39,881 bases of DNA from Mycolicibacterium pyrenivorans (GCF_025821625.1 NZ_JACKSH010000292.1:1-39881); one strand, 5' to 3'; positions 24,228-32,295 are shown, counted from the first letter of the stretch. Numbers and translations: made by a program. The notes: generated by a model from the letters alone, not told the origin.

Positions 24228-24985
24228 GACCGACCTCCTCCGTGGGAGCCGTCGGTGCTGGGCGGTGGCGAGGCGCCGGTGGGCAGGGGCGGCGGTGTCG
24301 GGCGATGCCAGGCGGTGCGGCTGTCACCGGAGTGAGCGGTTTCCGGCACGGTTTGGGGACGAGATCGCAAGTGCGGCACGAATGCCGGAGTGCGTGCCGC
24401 GTACGCGTTCCATGCGGGGCCGAATTGGTCCGCCGCGTCGCGTTCTTCGCTGCGCGCCAGCCGCGCGTAGACGTAAACCAGCACTGGGAACATCATCAGT
24501 GTGGGAATCGTCGGCCACTGCAGCAAGAAGCCGAGCATGACTAGTAGGAAGCCGTCGTATTGCGGGTGACGTACCCAGGCATACGGGCCGGTTGTGGCGA
24601 GTCGATCGGCTTGGGCGGCCGCATGCAAGTGTCGCCAGGCGACCGCGATCAGCCAGAAACCGCCACCGATCGCCGCGTAGCTGGCCAGATGAAAGGGGCT
24701 CAGGTGCGGGTCGCCGGTCCAGCCGATGAGGTCGTTCCACAGGTGCCCGCCGGCGTGGGTGTCACGTAGGAGCGGGAAGCGCGATCCCAGCCAGCCGCCG
24801 AGCAGGTACACGGTCAACGGGACGCCGTACATCTCGGTGAACAACGCCACCAAGAACGCGGTGTAGCCGCCCATCGCCCGCCAATCTCGATGCGTTCTCG
24901 GACGAAAGAAGCTCAGCCCAAAAGCCATGAACAACAACGTGTTCACGATCACCAGCGGCCATAATCCGTAGGCTGCATCTGCCAT
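24224..24985 (-). CDS. Isoprenylcysteine carboxyl methyltransferase-like membrane protein
   Basis: 253 residues. ATG 24985 is about 7 bp after AGGAGGTC; a TTG at 24991 is too close to it. Five or so hydrophobic helices, then the signature ATTGPYAWVRHPQYDGFLL and the C-terminal SEERDAADQFGPAWNAYAAR of ICMT/NnrU-like enzymes. The last 50 residues are Pro/Ser/Gly-rich and not part of the family core. Substrate unknown. It lies between a DUF2933 gene and an ABC exporter, a layout that suggests modification of an exported lipid or peptide (inference). Confidence 0.8.
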   Translation of the reverse strand: MADAAYGLWPLVIVNTLLFMAFGLSFFRPRTHRDWRAMGGYTAFLVALFTEMYGVPLTVYLLGGWLGSRFPLLRDTHAGGHLWNDLIGWTGDPHLSPFHLASYAAIGGGFWLIAVAWRHLHAAAQADRLATTGPYAWVRHPQYDGFLLVMLGFLLQWPTIPTLMMFPVLVYVYARLARSEERDAADQFGPAWNAYAARTPAFVPHLRSRPQTVPETAHSGDSRTAWHRPTPPPLPTGASPPPSTDGSHGGGRS

Positions 24986-25021
24986 CGCCAAGACCTCCTG
25001 ATCGGTGATGGACGTGGAGGT

Positions 25022-25249
25022 TTATGACCGTCCCGCAGAGTCGCGGTGCTCCGGCGTATCGGACCGGTCATGCTTAGTGTTGTTACCGTGCCCGCCGCCC
25101 ATTCCGCCCATCATGAACATCATCATCAATGGGCATGCCAGCGCAAAGAGCAGCAGCGCCGACGTCGACAGCGGAACACCGATGGCCAGCGCAGTTACGA
25201 AAGCGGCGGCCAAGGCCAAGGCGTACCAGGGTAGGTACTGTGTTTTCAT
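25022..25249 (-). CDS. DUF2933 small membrane protein
   Basis: 75 residues. Two short hydrophobic helices, then CPLMMMFMMGGMGGGHGNN, the Met/Gly/His-rich signature of DUF2933 proteins that occur in metal-resistance islands. The tail is polar and His-containing. First gene of the minus-strand operon running to 21,609; a TACGTA dyad is 66 bp upstream. The start ATG 25249 has AAGGACC-like bases upstream. Confidence 0.8.
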   Translation of the reverse strand: MKTQYLPWYALALAAAFVTALAIGVPLSTSALLLFALACPLMMMFMMGGMGGGHGNNTKHDRSDTPEHRDSAGRS

Positions 25250-25314
25250 CTCGAGGTCCTTCCGTTCGGGCCGCCCTCAAGCATGCGCTTCTACCCTGGC
25301 GATGCCCATGGAAC

Positions 25315-25331
25315 TACGTAGGTGATAGGTA
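25315..25331. promoter_or_regulatory. TACGTA dyad upstream of the DUF2933 operon
   Basis: TACGTAG-GTG-ATAGGTA, the 7-3-7 architecture of the other sites with a weaker right arm. It could control the minus-strand operon starting at 25,249 or, on the plus strand, the His-rich gene whose remnant starts at 25,366. Confidence 0.45.
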
Positions 25332-25365
25332 CGACGAAAGTCCCTGTCTGATTCGCCCAGAGGCC

Positions 25366-25668
<303 letters not shown>

Positions 25669-25780
25669 TGAGTCAACCGCGGCCCGGTGGACTGGTACGT
25701 CGAGAACTTCGTCAGGTGTACGTGATGGGGGCAAAAAGGCGCCTTGCTGACTGTCGCACCACCTACTGGGAGTGCCTTCG

Positions 25781-26710
25781 TTAGATCTGCCAGTCTTGGG
25801 CGCCGTCGTTTTGGTTGTAGGTGCCGATGGAGTTCTTGACGACGACCGGGTCTCCACTGCCGAAGTTGTCATAGAACCATTGAGCGTTGGCTGGACTCAA
25901 ATTGGGGCACCCGTGGCTGACATTGCGCTTGCCTTGATCGTTGACTGACCAGGGCGCGCTGTGAACGAATATGCCGCTGTTGTCGATGCGAACTGCGTCT
26001 GCACCTTCAGCTTGTAGCCTTCAGCCGAATCGATGGGGACGCCGTACGTCGAGGAGTCCATGACGATATACGCGAACTTCTCCAACACGTAGTAGGTGCC
26101 GTTCGGGGTTTCGTAACCCTTCTTACCGAGAGAGACGGGAAAAGTCTTCTCCAGCTTGCCGTTGCGCATGATCTCCATCTGGTGAGTGCTGTCATCGATG
26201 GTTGCGACGAGCGCATCGCCGGTCCGGAAGCTCGACTTGGTCCCGCTGGCATCGATGTTCACCGTTGTGTTGGCGGGCCAGAAGTCGATGGGCCGCCACC
26301 GAAGCTGGGTGTCATTCATCGTGTAGAACTTCCCGGGCACGGGCGGGTTGGAGGAGATGTGAACGGCTTGCTCGGCCAGCGCGCGGTCGGCGATCGGCCG
26401 TTAAAAGTTGATGATGATCGGCTTGGCCACACCGACCATCGCGCCATTGACGGGATTGAACGTCGGCGGCGCGAACAAGCCCAGCCGGGGGCGCCGGCCG
26501 TGAAGGATCACTTAGCGGACCCTGGATCGAATCGGGGGAGAGGACGAACGGTTCTGGCGGGGATCCCGGCATTGCCATCGGATCGATCGGCGCCGGCGGT
26601 CCGGGAAGGGGCGGCTCCGCCGCGGCGGAGCCGGTGCTCAGCATTAGTGCGCCGGCGAGGCCAGTCGCGGCCAACATCAGTCCCAGCTTGCGCACTAGCC
26701 GCCGCTCCAT
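25781..26710 (-). pseudogene. L,D-transpeptidase (YkuD) pseudogene
   Basis: Start ATG 26710 with a signal peptide ending near STGSAAAEP, then a Pro-rich region. Around 26,500 the frame shifts to one that reads FAPPTFNPVNGAMVGVAKP, which meets an in-frame TAA near 26,401. The Ig-like region continues (RWRPIDFWPANTTV; FRTGDALVATIDD; VMDSSTYGVP), and near 25,988 another shift leads to HSAPWSVND and NVSHGCPNLSPANAQWF, the catalytic His and Cys motif, ending at 25,781. Three lesions, so no full enzyme can be made. It resembles short mycobacterial L,D-transpeptidases and is only distantly like the intact gene at 33,655. Confidence 0.85.
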
Positions 26711-26780
26711 AACCGGTCTCCTCGCCTAGATTCTTCCGCCGTGCAACCCAAGAAGCACGACGAGTACTTTCAGATCTACT

Positions 26781-26903
26781 ACCTACGTACGTTGGCAGTA
26801 GGTTGACCGATTTCGCTTACCGTGCGGTGCGGCAGTGGCTCCGTGTGGACAACCGCCACGTACGTCCGTAACCCTAACTGTGATCTACGTATCGAGACCG
26901 TAC
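26781..26903. promoter_or_regulatory. Cluster of TACGTA elements between the Ldt and ripC remnants
   Basis: Three TACGTA cores: one at 26,784 within ACCTAC...GTAGGT (arms at 26,781 and 26,798), one in ACGTACGT at 26,858-26,865, and one at 26,886 in CTACGTA followed by CCGTAC. They lie 71-193 bp upstream of the minus-strand Ldt pseudogene and 35-157 bp upstream of the plus-strand ripC remnant, as a shared divergent control region would. Confidence 0.5.
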
Positions 26904-26937
26904 TTGGTTCCTGCGCAACGAAAGGACATCCGACGTC

Positions 26938-27163
26938 GTGATCCTTGAACCGATCCGGCGGATCTCCCGTTCGCTGGTGCGGTCGCTGTTGCGACCTTGC
27001 TGTGTGTCGCGGTCGTCAGCGACGTCAACGCCGATCCGGCATCGGACGCACTGGCCCGCATGAATGAGCTGTCCCGCCAGCCGAGCAGACCACTGAGGCT
27101 ATGCACACCGCACAGATCGACTTAGAAACCTTCCGGTCGCGGACTATCTACGTAGTGCAATAG
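26938..27163 (+). pseudogene. 5' remnant of a ripC-like endopeptidase gene
   Basis: GTG 26938 with AAAGGA upstream begins a basic leader (EPIRRISRSLVRSL), then a second frame gives ATLLCVAVVSDVNADP followed by ASDALARMNELSRQ, and after a missing base a third frame gives AEQTTEAMHTAQIDLET. From memory this matches the N-terminal signal and coiled-coil start of mycobacterial RipC (Rv2190c family). The rest, including the NlpC/P60 domain, is gone; the frame runs into an operator-like site and stops at 27,163. Confidence 0.7.
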
Positions 27164-27165
27164 TA
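27149..27165. promoter_or_regulatory. TACGTA dyad, relic
   Basis: TACGTAG-TGC-AATAGTA, nested in perfect outer arms ATCTAC (27,146) and GTAGAT (27,163). It is very like the site before the RipA-like gene (TACGTAG-TGG-CATAGTA). No intact gene follows directly, so it probably survived the deletion of its target. Confidence 0.45.
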
Positions 27166-27243
27166 GATGGGCGGCACAGGGCAACGGCGCGACGCTGGTA
27201 TGACGCCCTGGGCAGGGCTGCGCGTACCGACAGGACAGTGAGG

Positions 27244-27265
27244 CTTCTTCATCAAGTCTTCATCG
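27244..27265 (+). promoter_or_regulatory. CopR-type direct repeat before the truncated DUF305 gene
   Basis: TCTTCAT at 27,246 and again at 27,257, an 11-bp period, about 104 bp before the DUF305 remnant. It corresponds in place to the box at 12,434 in the intact cluster. Confidence 0.55.
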
Positions 27266-27368
27266 GGACACGAACCGACCCATACTCGGAATCTTGAGGC
27301 TGGACCGAGGCTGCGAGAGCGCTTGCCGCGTGGCCTGGTGTCACGAAGTTGTATAAGAAGGATGCGCG

Positions 27369-27516
27369 ATGCAGCACAAGCGATGTGGAACTGGGTTTGC
27401 GGCGTTGGCAGCGTCGGCCCTGTTCATCACTGCCTGTTCGAATGCGACAACAGACTCTCAGTCATCGCCGAGCGCTGCGAGCAGCGACGCGGTCCACAAC
27501 GACGCTGATGTGACCA
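27369..27516 (+). pseudogene. Truncated DUF305 lipoprotein gene
   Basis: ATG 27369; a signal peptide with lipobox FITAC, a Ser/Ala-rich linker, then HNDAD, which aligns with HNQAD just before the first DUF305 motif in the gene at 12,575. Sequence then switches without a gap into the minus-strand copR remnant. All copper-binding motifs are lost. Confidence 0.8.
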
Positions 27517-27740
27517 TCGATGCCGGGCAGACCGATGTCCAGGATGACGACATCGGGATCGAGGTCGCGCGCGACGGCGATCGCGTCGACGCCGTTGCCG
27601 GCCACGACCGCCTCGAACTGCTCGCGTTCCAGGTAGCTGGCCACCACTTCGGCCAGGGGAAGTTCGTCGTCGACGACCAGGGCGCGGTATCCCTTCGCCT
27701 GCTCAGGCGGTGTACCCGGGTGGTTATCCATATCCCGCAT
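27517..27740 (-). pseudogene. Truncated copR paralog (receiver N-terminus only)
   Basis: On the minus strand the frame reads GYRALVVDDELPLAEVVASY, later DPDVVILDIGLPGIDG, and stops matching there. This equals the first 70 residues of the CopR at 14,492, including the phospho-acceptor Asp. The remaining receiver, the DNA-binding domain and the whole kinase gene are deleted. ATG 27,731 or 27,740 would be the start. Confidence 0.8.
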
Positions 27741-27788
27741 GGTGCCCGCTGAAGCAGCCGCGGCGGCGCAGACCGCACGAAGCGGCGC

Positions 27789-27811
27789 GATCTTCAGCAG
27801 ATCTTTACGAG
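27789..27811 (+). promoter_or_regulatory. CopR-type direct repeat before the decayed SHOCT-like gene
   Basis: TCTTCAG at 27,791 and TCTTTAC at 27,802, 11 bp apart, about 58 bp before ATG 27,869. Same place as the box at 15,278 in the intact cluster. Confidence 0.5.
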
Positions 27812-27868
27812 ACTCATGCCGATTGCGTCCTTCGGCTGGGAGACGCTCACTGTGGAGGAGGGCCTGAT

Positions 27869-28060
27869 ATGCGCTTGCTGATGGACGTCTGCCCGAACAG
27901 TCTCGGGTGGCAAACGTGGCTGATCCTGTGCGCCGTCATTGTCGTGATGTGAGCCGCCGGCGCGACGGCCCTGTTCCACGCTTCTGGCCGGCCGCGCCGC
28001 AGGCAGCGGCGTGAGGCAATAGAGGAGCCTGTTCGCAGCGGCCAAGTCGGGGCGGAGTGA
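27869..28060 (+). pseudogene. Small membrane protein gene interrupted by one TGA (paralog of 15,359)
   Basis: ATG 27869 follows GGAGGAGG. The frame reads LGWQTWLILCAVIVVM, then TGA at 27,950, and continues AAGATALFHASGRPRRRQRR to a stop at 28,058. The paralog has Trp at the matching place, so a TGG to TGA change is likely. No multicopper oxidase follows; the next gene is the RipA-like one on the other strand. Confidence 0.65.
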
Positions 28061-28100
28061 CTGGTCAGCAACGCGGCCAACGTAGCGCTCGCGCGGGGTG

Positions 28101-29513
28101 TCAGTATTCGATCAAGCGCGTGACGTAGGGCGTCATGCCGGAGCTGCGTACGGGGGAGATTTTGACCACTGACCCGGTGTAGGGGGCTTCGAGCATCATG
28201 CCGTCGCCGAGGTACATGGCTTCGTGCTGGCTGGCGTTGGGGCCGTAGAAGATGAGATCGCCGCGCTGCATCTGCGATGACGGTACTTTGCGGCCGGCGT
28301 TGTACTGGGATCCGGAGTAGTGGTCGAGTTTGATGCCGACTCCAGCGAAGGCGTAGAGCATGAGGCCGGAGCAGTCGAAGCCGACGGTGTTGGCTCCTTG
28401 ATCGATTCCCCGAGCGGGCCCGTTGGCGTTGCCACCGCCCCATGAGTAGGGAACGCCGAGTTGTGACATGGCTCGTCGGATCACGAACTCCGAGGCCTGG
28501 CGGCCGTACAGGCGGGGGATGCGTCCATTGGTGATGCCGGGATCTGCAGCAGCGGTCGCGGGGGAGAGGATGCCCAGTTTGGTGAGGAAGTTTCGGCCCA
28601 TGTCGGCGGTGAGTTGCAGCGAGGTCGCCATGATTTTGAGGACGGCGTTGATGATGGCTATGGGGTCGCCGGCCACATTGGCGCTGGGCACCATCGGCAG
28701 CGTGGTGTCCCACTGGCCGGTGCCCGAGCTGTCCGCCGGTGCCGGGCTGGAGCGGTCCCATTGGCCGCTCGGCGGCACCGGGGTACCGGGTTGTGCGGCC
28801 GTGGGCTGGCGCGTGGTGGCTGCTACCGGTCGGGCAGTAGTGAGTCGGGTTTGTGCGGAGTCGCGTTCGGCGGCCAACCGGGTGAGGTCGGACTGCTGAT
28901 TGGTGAATGCGCGTTGCGCGGCAACGAGTTCCGCGACTGCACCGTCCTGCCGTCGTTGCGCCTCGGCCGCTGCGGCGTCGGCGTCCAGCCGGGCCTGCTT
29001 GGCGGCTGAGAGTCGGTTGGCGCGTTCAGTCTGGCTTCGGCGAAGATCGTCTTTGACCCTGCCGAAGGCAAGGAGATAGGTCTGCTGCGTCGAGGCTGCC
29101 GAGAGGATGTCTTCAGGGCTGCTTGCCAGCGGCAGTGAGCGCGAGGGACCGTTCATATAGGTCGAGGCGGCGAACTCGTCGAAACGCTGCTGCGTCGCGT
29201 CGATGGCGGTTTGGCTGTCGGCGAGTGCTTTCTCGCTGTCGGCGAGTCTGCGGTGCGCCTCGGAGACCGCCTCGCGGGCGGTGGCAAGCTCAACCAGGGC
29301 CCGATTGACGCTCTCCTGCTTGTGTTGGATGTCCGCGCCGATATCGGCGACGTGCTGGTTGACCTCGGCGACGGCGGCGACAAGTCCTGCGACCGTTTCG
29401 CTGTCACCATCAGGTTCGCTTCCGTGGCCGGCCGTTGCGACGCCCGAGGTGTGCAGCACCAGCATTGACGCAAGTACCCCGGCGATGAGAAGTGAAGTGA
29501 GGCGCCGCATCAA
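28101..29513 (-). CDS. ripA: RipA-like secreted peptidoglycan endopeptidase
   Basis: 470 residues, nearly the length of mycobacterial RipA (472). Signal peptide (SLLIAGVLASMLVLH), then a long coiled coil (about 40-240, e.g. VAEVNQHVADIGADIQHKQE) that in RipA blocks the active site until processed, a Pro-rich linker, and a C-terminal NlpC/P60 domain with Cys381 (FDCSGL), His430 (SQHEAMYLG) and Glu442. The spacing is identical to the RipA catalytic set. It should cut peptide stems at septa and cell poles. In chromosomes ripA usually sits beside ripB; here it stands alone, divergent from blaI. The TACGTA dyad lies about 92-108 bp upstream. The symbol is by homology; a chromosomal ripA is probably also present. 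Confidence 0.92.
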   Translation of the reverse strand: MMRRLTSLLIAGVLASMLVLHTSGVATAGHGSEPDGDSETVAGLVAAVAEVNQHVADIGADIQHKQESVNRALVELATAREAVSEAHRRLADSEKALADSQTAIDATQQRFDEFAASTYMNGPSRSLPLASSPEDILSAASTQQTYLLAFGRVKDDLRRSQTERANRLSAAKQARLDADAAAAEAQRRQDGAVAELVAAQRAFTNQQSDLTRLAAERDSAQTRLTTARPVAATTRQPTAAQPGTPVPPSGQWDRSSPAPADSSGTGQWDTTLPMVPSANVAGDPIAIINAVLKIMATSLQLTADMGRNFLTKLGILSPATAAADPGITNGRIPRLYGRQASEFVIRRAMSQLGVPYSWGGGNANGPARGIDQGANTVGFDCSGLMLYAFAGVGIKLDHYSGSQYNAGRKVPSSQMQRGDLIFYGPNASQHEAMYLGDGMMLEAPYTGSVVKISPVRSSGMTPYVTRLIEY

Positions 29514-29584
29514 TTCTCCTGAGTGGGGCGGCTGCCGGGTGGCCGCGAGTCGGACGGGGCAGTGCGCCGACGTGTCATGTCTGA

Positions 29585-29637
29585 CGGCCTACTACCGCTG
29601 TAAGTACGTAGTGGCATAGTACGTATTTGGAACGTAC
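29585..29637. promoter_or_regulatory. TACGTA operator cluster between ripA-like gene and blaI
   Basis: Core site TACGTAG-TGG-CATAGTA at 29,605-29,621, overlapped by a second TACGTA at 29,620 and flanked by ACGTAC at 29,632 and a CTAC-TAC run near 29,589. Located 72-124 bp upstream of the RipA-like start. The 250 bp from here to blaI hold no gene. Confidence 0.6.
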
Positions 29638-29890
29638 ATCACTGGAGCATCAGGAGAAACGCCTGTCACAGTCTCAACTCGGTAACACCTGACCGGCCGG
29701 CAGGATCTGCTGTTGGCCCGAGGTGCCGGTGCCTTGGATCCGATTCGATGACGCACGCCGGGGCGAAATCGGTTGCGCAGCCACGGCGAGGTCCCCGACA
29801 TCTGGTCTGTTGGCGGCTACATTAGGAGGCTGCAGGGTGCCGCCCTGTGCGAATCGGCCACCTCGTTAGAGCGAGCAGGAGTTGCGGCGG

Positions 29891-30256
29891 ATGGAACAGC
29901 GAGGATTCGGCGATCTCGAAGCGGTGGTCATGGACTGGGTGTGGTATCACCAGGAGCCGGTCACCGTACGCGACGTGTTCGAGGACCTGTCTGAGCAGCG
30001 GCCAATCGCGTACACCACGGTGCTGTCGACCATGGACAACCTGTATCGCAAGCGGTGGCTAAAACGGCAGCGCAACGGCAAGGCCTATGTGTACCGGGCG
30101 GCGATGAGTCGTGAAGAGCGGTCGGCGCGGCTGATGAAAGCTGCCTTCGACTCCGGCGGCGACACCAACACTGTGCTGGCATTTTTTGTCGAGCAGATGA
30201 GTACAGAGCAATCAGCCCAACTGAAGGCGGCGCTGCGTAAGGGGCGGCGATCATGA
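29891..30256 (+). CDS. blaI: BlaI/MecI-family transcriptional repressor
   Basis: 121 residues. ATG 29891 has AGGAG nine bases upstream; TTG 29882 lies too close to it. The N-terminal winged helix is clear: FGDLEAVVMDWVWYH, VRDVFEDL, PIAYTTVLSTMDNLYRKRWL, AYVYRAAMSREE; a C-terminal dimerisation helix follows (NTVLAFFVEQM). BlaI proteins bind TAC-containing dyads and are removed by a partner metalloprotease. The partner gene starts inside its stop codon. The many TACGTA dyads beside cell-wall genes in this window are its most likely targets. Confidence 0.92.
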   Translation: MEQRGFGDLEAVVMDWVWYHQEPVTVRDVFEDLSEQRPIAYTTVLSTMDNLYRKRWLKRQRNGKAYVYRAAMSREERSARLMKAAFDSGGDTNTVLAFFVEQMSTEQSAQLKAALRKGRRS

Positions 30257-31173
30257 CGACGGCGCTGTGGCTGGTGCTCTACGGCGCAGTGCTGGCGTGG
30301 CTTGCTCCACCGGTACTGCGGCGCCTTACTGGTGGCGGGGTCAGCCCGTCCATGGGTGTGGCCGCCTGGCTGGCCACGGTTGCCGCCGTGCTTGCGGCAT
30401 GGCTGGCGGCAGTGGTGCTGGTGGTCAACGCGACGTCAAACAGCATCCTCGACGGCTCGGTCGTGACCCTCTGCCTGGAACTGTTTGGGTTCTCCGATCA
30501 CACCCCGCTGGCGGGACGCCTCGGCTCTATTGCGCTCATCGGCGGGGGGCTGCTGACCTCGGCGGTCGTGGCGCTGCGACTGGGTCGCTGCCTGGCCGGA
30601 CTGCGCACCCGAAGCCACGAGCACGCACACGCCGCGCGGATCGTCGGTCGGCCCACCGACCATCCCCACGTCGTTGTCGTCGAGGCGGACCTTCCCGCCG
30701 CTTACTGTGTCATCGGCCGCCCCCATGCCATCGTCGTCACCTCGGCGGCCGTGAAATCGTTGAACCGAGCGCAACTGAAAGCGGTTCTGGCCCACGAGAA
30801 TGCTCACCTAACAGGGCATCATCACCACATTCTCATGGTGCTGCGTGCCCTCGCCGCCACCCTTCCCCACCTGCCCTTGTTCGCCTGCGCACATCAGGCT
30901 GTGGCGGAACTGCTGGAGATGTGCGCCGACGATACCGCCGCTCGTCGCGTCGGCACTCGTCCTCTACTGGCGGGGTTGCTCGCGCTGGCCGGTCACCGAC
31001 CTCCGGTGGCCGAAGGTCTGGCCGCGGCGGCAATGGCGATCATCACCCGCGCCGAGCGACTAGTCACCCCGACGCGTCGGCACGTGCAGTGGCGTCATCG
31101 CGCTCTCCTGGTTGCCGCCATCGCCACGATGCTCGCCACACCGGCATTCATCCAGGTGCTCTGCCACCACTAG
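30253..31173 (+). CDS. M56/BlaR1-like membrane zinc metalloprotease
   Basis: 306 residues, ATG 30253 in an ATGA overlap with blaI. Three hydrophobic helices (about 4-25, 36-60, 92-112), then a cytoplasmic protease domain with HENAH (His181, Glu182, His185) and Glu222 in LLEMCADD as third zinc ligand, and a last helix near 285-303. This matches the mycobacterial BlaR1-type peptidase next to blaI (Rv1845c family), which lacks the external penicillin-binding domain of staphylococcal BlaR1. Its signal is therefore unknown; it should cleave or inactivate the BlaI repressor. Confidence 0.88.
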   Translation: MTTALWLVLYGAVLAWLAPPVLRRLTGGGVSPSMGVAAWLATVAAVLAAWLAAVVLVVNATSNSILDGSVVTLCLELFGFSDHTPLAGRLGSIALIGGGLLTSAVVALRLGRCLAGLRTRSHEHAHAARIVGRPTDHPHVVVVEADLPAAYCVIGRPHAIVVTSAAVKSLNRAQLKAVLAHENAHLTGHHHHILMVLRALAATLPHLPLFACAHQAVAELLEMCADDTAARRVGTRPLLAGLLALAGHRPPVAEGLAAAAMAIITRAERLVTPTRRHVQWRHRALLVAAIATMLATPAFIQVLCHH

Positions 31174-31308
31174 GTGCCCCTAGCTCTGATCCGGGTTCGG
31201 GTCGGCCAATGCGCACTTCGACGGACGAGAACCCTTCGACGGTCGGGTATCGGCCCACCCAGCAAAGTCTTCGCTGACCGCCTGACGCCTGCGTCCACAG
31301 CGTAGATT

Positions 31309-31331
31309 ATCTACGGAGTCAAACCGTAGAT
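31309..31331. promoter_or_regulatory. Inverted repeat upstream of the atypical response regulator (distal)
   Basis: Perfect arms ATCTACGG and CCGTAGAT separated by 7 bp. Half-sites resemble those of the TACGTA dyads but the spacing differs. About 270 bp before the regulator start. Confidence 0.5.
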
Positions 31332-31453
31332 GACCAGTGCAAAGGCTTGCTGTTGGCGGTTGCGCTGTAACGCCTGGATCAGCGAGGACGGCTGGGATCA
31401 ACGCCGAAGGCCGTTGATGACGCGACCCGGCGCTAAATATCCCGGTCGGCGCG

Positions 31454-31480
31454 CCATCTACGTAGTAACTACATAGATGG
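31454..31480. promoter_or_regulatory. Extended TACGTA dyad upstream of the atypical response regulator (proximal)
   Basis: A 27-bp inverted repeat, two 13-bp arms around one base with a single mismatched pair. Its core, 31,459-31,475, reads TACGTAG-TAA-CTACATA, the same 7-3-7 layout as at 33,218 and 1,340. This is the most symmetrical member of the set. It ends 122 bp before the GTG at 31,603. Confidence 0.65.
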
Positions 31481-31602
31481 CGGTAGGCTGTCTCGTAGGC
31501 GGTGCAGTGAGGATGCATAGGCGCGCTTTAGTTTTCGTGAACGGCTAGGAGAATGCCACGACGATCGAGTCGCACCGCTATGTCGCTGGTTCCGTACCGC
31601 CA

Positions 31603-32295
31603 GTGGCGGCCGCTGGCCGCATCCGTGTGCTACTGGTGGAGCCTCGACGCATCTATGCGGCCACCGTGGCGCGACACTTACGCGCCGGCGGTTTCGCCGT
31701 GGAGGTGGCCTATTCGCCAGGTGCTGCACTCACAGGGCTGCGCGAGCGTGATCCCGATGTGGTCGTGGTGGGCGTCGGCACTCAGGGGCTGGGCACGGCC
31801 ATGCTTGACCGCATCCGTCAGGAAACTCAAGTCGGCGTGGTTGCTCTCAGCGACGGCGATATTACGCCGCTGCTCGTGAGTACCGGGGTCGTCTGTGTGG
31901 GCGACATCGAGGCGCTGAACGTGCGAATTCGGCTGGCGCTGAGGCGCTGCGGTGTCGGCGGCGAACCACGTGGCGGCGGCCACGGCGACGAGACGCATCG
32001 CCGTGAGATCGGAGATCTCCGTATTGATGTGGCCGCGCGTCGGGTGTTCCTCCGCGACGAGCCATTGCCGCTCACCCGCACGGAGTTTGAGATTCTCTGC
32101 ACGCTGGCGGAGAGTCCCGGTGAACCGGTGACGTGTCGTCAATTGCAGCTGAGCCTGTGGGGGGATGCGTCCGACGGTGGCCGGTCCACTCTGGGGGTGC
32201 ATGTGGGTAATCTTCGGCGCAAGCTGGGTGAGGACCCACACTCACCGCGGTATCTCCGTACGGTGCGCGGGACCGGTTACTGTCTGACCGGCTAA
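31603..32295 (+). CDS. Orphan OmpR-family regulator with a non-phosphorylatable receiver
   Basis: 230 residues from GTG 31603; the true start is unsure because the best ribosome site (AGGAG at 31,547) precedes an ATG in another frame. The receiver-like domain (about 7-115) has Glu13-Pro14 where an acidic pair is normal, Gly57 (DVVVVGVGTQG) in place of the phospho-acceptor Asp, and Asp where the conserved Lys should be. The C-terminal winged helix is intact: LTRTEFEILCTLAESP, RQLQLSLWG, LGVHVGNLRRKLG. No kinase gene adjoins. It probably acts by protein level or ligand and not by phosphorylation. Preceded by two TACGTA-type repeats and followed by the NlpC/P60 gene it may control. Confidence 0.85.
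   Translation: MAAAGRIRVLLVEPRRIYAATVARHLRAGGFAVEVAYSPGAALTGLRERDPDVVVVGVGTQGLGTAMLDRIRQETQVGVVALSDGDITPLLVSTGVVCVGDIEALNVRIRLALRRCGVGGEPRGGGHGDETHRREIGDLRIDVAARRVFLRDEPLPLTRTEFEILCTLAESPGEPVTCRQLQLSLWGDASDGGRSTLGVHVGNLRRKLGEDPHSPRYLRTVRGTGYCLTG

Noticed and set aside
28101..28761. Overlapping Arg/His-rich minus-strand frame (27,847-28,761)
   Set aside because: It is a shifted reading of the RipA-like gene, whose catalytic motifs are clear in the other frame.
31603..32295. Considered as a normal two-component response regulator partnered by the kinase fragment at 39,357
   Set aside because: The receiver lacks the phospho-acceptor Asp and conserved Lys, and the kinase fragment is truncated and 7 kb away.
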